Positions 62,698-64,000 of a stretch of DNA of 64,000 bases are shown one piece after another (the first letter of the stretch is position 1; each line of letters begins with the position of its first letter). A program made the translations under genes and the position numbers. This DNA is from Chitinophaga sp. (GTDB lineage Bacteria; Bacteroidota; Bacteroidia; Chitinophagales; Chitinophagaceae), in the NCBI RefSeq assembly GCF_017745275.1, contig NZ_JAGHZS010000010.1, forward strand, positions 248,001 through 312,000, in the 5' to 3' direction. The notes under the pieces were generated by a model, which saw nothing but the letters and a program-made list of their open reading frames with translations, did no database searches and had not been told where the DNA came from.

Positions 62698-62766
62698 CCA
62701 TCATTGCGCCACGGCATTGCGATAGCTCATCAACGGCTTTATCATTCAAATTTAAATAAGGAAAGT

Positions 62767-64000
62767 ATGAAACTACCTGTAAAAAGATTTCTTTTAATGG
62801 GACGTCATGTCCATAAACGTTTGTTACTGCTTACCTGTATATTGACCTGCCTGTACAGCAGCATCATGGCCGAACAGCAGGTTACCAAAATCAGCCTGGA
62901 TGTATATGATCAACCACTCGATAAAGTATTCAGGAAAATTGAAGCGAAAACAAATTATGTTTTCTGGTACAAAATGGATGTGCTCAAAAAAGCACAACGC
63001 GTAACACTCAAAGTGAACAATCAGGATATTTTGCAGGTATTGGACAACATCTTTAAAAACCAGGTGCTCACCTATAGCATCGAGAAAAACGTAATTGCTA
63101 TTAAAGAAAAACCAGTAGCCAACTTAATGGATGGCAACCTGGCTACCGCACCGGATATAACTATTACCGGTAAAGTGCTGGGAGAAGATGGCAATCCACT
63201 ACCCGGTGTGATTGTAAGAACGAAAAGTGGCAAAACCGGTACCACTACCGATGATGCAGGACATTTCAGTATCAAAGCAGCATCCGGTGAAACACTGATC
63301 TTTTCATTTATCGGGTATAGCCCAACGGAAATTGTGGTAACATCAGCGGAGCCACTCACGGTAACGCTTAAAACATCTTCCGATAAATTATCAGAAGTAG
63401 TGGTGGTAGGTTATGGTACCCAAAAACGCGCTAACTTAACCGGCGCCGTAGCCACCATCAACTACGACAAAGCCCTGGAAAACAGGCCTATCACTAATCC
63501 CAGCCAGGCGCTGGCAGGTAAGGTAGCCGGCGTGTTCGTGAGCCAGAATTCCGGCTCTCCCGGCAGTGATGGCGCTACCTTACGTATCCGCGGTTTCGGA
63601 ACCCTTAACAATACTGATCCCCTGATCCTGATTGATGGTATTGAAGGCAAACTGGCAGAACTCAACCCCGCAGATATAGGCAGTATCACCATCCTGAAAG
63701 ATGCGGCATCTGCTTCTATTTATGGTTCGCGCGCTGCCAACGGCATCGTACTGGTAACTACCAAAAAAGGTAATTACAATATGGATCCCGTGATCTCTTA
63801 TAACGGCTATTACGGCCTGCAACAGCTGGGCAGAAAATACGACCGTATCAATAACAGTGTACAATTTATGAACATGTGGAACACCGCTGTGGTTAATAGC
63901 GGCGGTGATCCCCTGTTCCCTAAAAATGTGATCGACGACTTCAGCAACAATCACGATCCCTATCTCTACCCGAACACCGATTTTTATAAAGAAATATTTC
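62767..64000 (+). CDS. SusC/RagA-type TonB-linked outer membrane transporter, 3'-truncated
   Basis: About 411 residues up to the window edge: signal peptide ending near IMA (residue ~37), an STN domain (LDVYDQPLDKVFRKIEA) that contacts the FecR protein, a carboxypeptidase-regulatory-like domain (ITGKVLGEDGNPLPGV), the TonB-box region VVVVGYGTQ, and the plug with NPSQALAGKVAGV and ILIDGIEG, ILKDAASASIYG. The STN domain shows that it is the signalling member of the sigma/FecR switch. A SusD partner would be expected just outside the window. Confidence 0.96.
   Translation, partial: MKLPVKRFLLMGRHVHKRLLLLTCILTCLYSSIMAEQQVTKISLDVYDQPLDKVFRKIEAKTNYVFWYKMDVLKKAQRVTLKVNNQDILQVLDNIFKNQVLTYSIEKNVIAIKEKPVANLMDGNLATAPDITITGKVLGEDGNPLPGVIVRTKSGKTGTTTDDAGHFSIKAASGETLIFSFIGYSPTEIVVTSAEPLTVTLKTSSDKLSEVVVVGYGTQKRANLTGAVATINYDKALENRPITNPSQALAGKVAGVFVSQNSGSPGSDGATLRIRGFGTLNNTDPLILIDGIEGKLAELNPADIGSITILKDAASASIYGSRAANGIVLVTTKKGNYNMDPVISYNGYYGLQQLGRKYDRINNSVQFMNMWNTAVVNSGGDPLFPKNVIDDFSNNHDPYLYPNTDFYKEIF

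Overview
The window looks like the chromosome of a Bacteroidota gliding-type bacterium, most likely Chitinophaga or a close relative in Chitinophagaceae. The evidence is the family mix: a SusC-type TonB receptor with an ECF sigma/FecR pair, an OMP_b-brl receptor beside a two-component system, a UpxY-type NusG paralogue, pirin, lipoproteins with SC/GC lipoboxes, and several promoters of the Bacteroidota form TTG-N19/20-TAnnTTTG. Genus is inferred from protein style only. I see no rRNA, tRNA, CRISPR or insertion sequence.

Positions 1-33.9 kb hold a large nonribosomal peptide cluster. Two giant synthetases (the first cut by the window edge) carry seven adenylation domains in view. By specificity-pocket reading these are acidic-pocket/basic residue, Thr, Ser, Ile-like followed by an epimerase, Asp/Asn, Val, and Pro-like, ending in a thioesterase. 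The NRPS run ends at a strong terminator facing a reverse-strand ABC exporter. After a 0.9 kb control region a second forward operon encodes a type II thioesterase, a CmlA-type diiron beta-hydroxylase, a SbnA/SbnB pair that should make L-2,3-diaminopropionate, a subtilase lipoprotein, a phosphopantetheinyl transferase and a NusG/UpxY antiterminator. A strong hairpin terminator inside this operon, a long leader and the antiterminator together suggest processive antitermination. A likely logic is that diaminopropionate feeds the acidic-pocket A domain.

33.9-38.7 kb holds a response regulator/histidine kinase pair divergent from a TonB-type receptor; three TTAAC repeats at a 10-bp period lie in front of the receptor. 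38.8-45.0 kb is a compact RiPP system: LuxR-like regulator, 62-aa precursor with a GG site and a Tyr-Ser-Gln-Ser-Tyr-Ser-Arg core, FxsB-like radical SAM/SPASM cyclophane synthase, HExxH protein (probable peptide beta-hydroxylase), C39 peptidase-ABC exporter and a very short HlyD-like adaptor. This is the best candidate for an undescribed system.

45.1-64 kb is mostly housekeeping or stress-related: a Crp-type regulator; a reverse operon (pirin, receiver-like protein, glyoxalase-type dioxygenase, carboxylesterase) resembling quinone/electrophile detoxification sets; a Na+/H+ antiporter; lipoprotein; Sel1 repeat protein; a DHA2-type drug exporter with a clear promoter-operator; a small XRE operon; two divergent paralogous amidohydrolases (one exported, one cytosolic) around a perfect 17-bp inverted repeat; AraC regulator; hemerythrin-like protein; and an ECF sigma/FecR/SusC signalling set running off the right edge.
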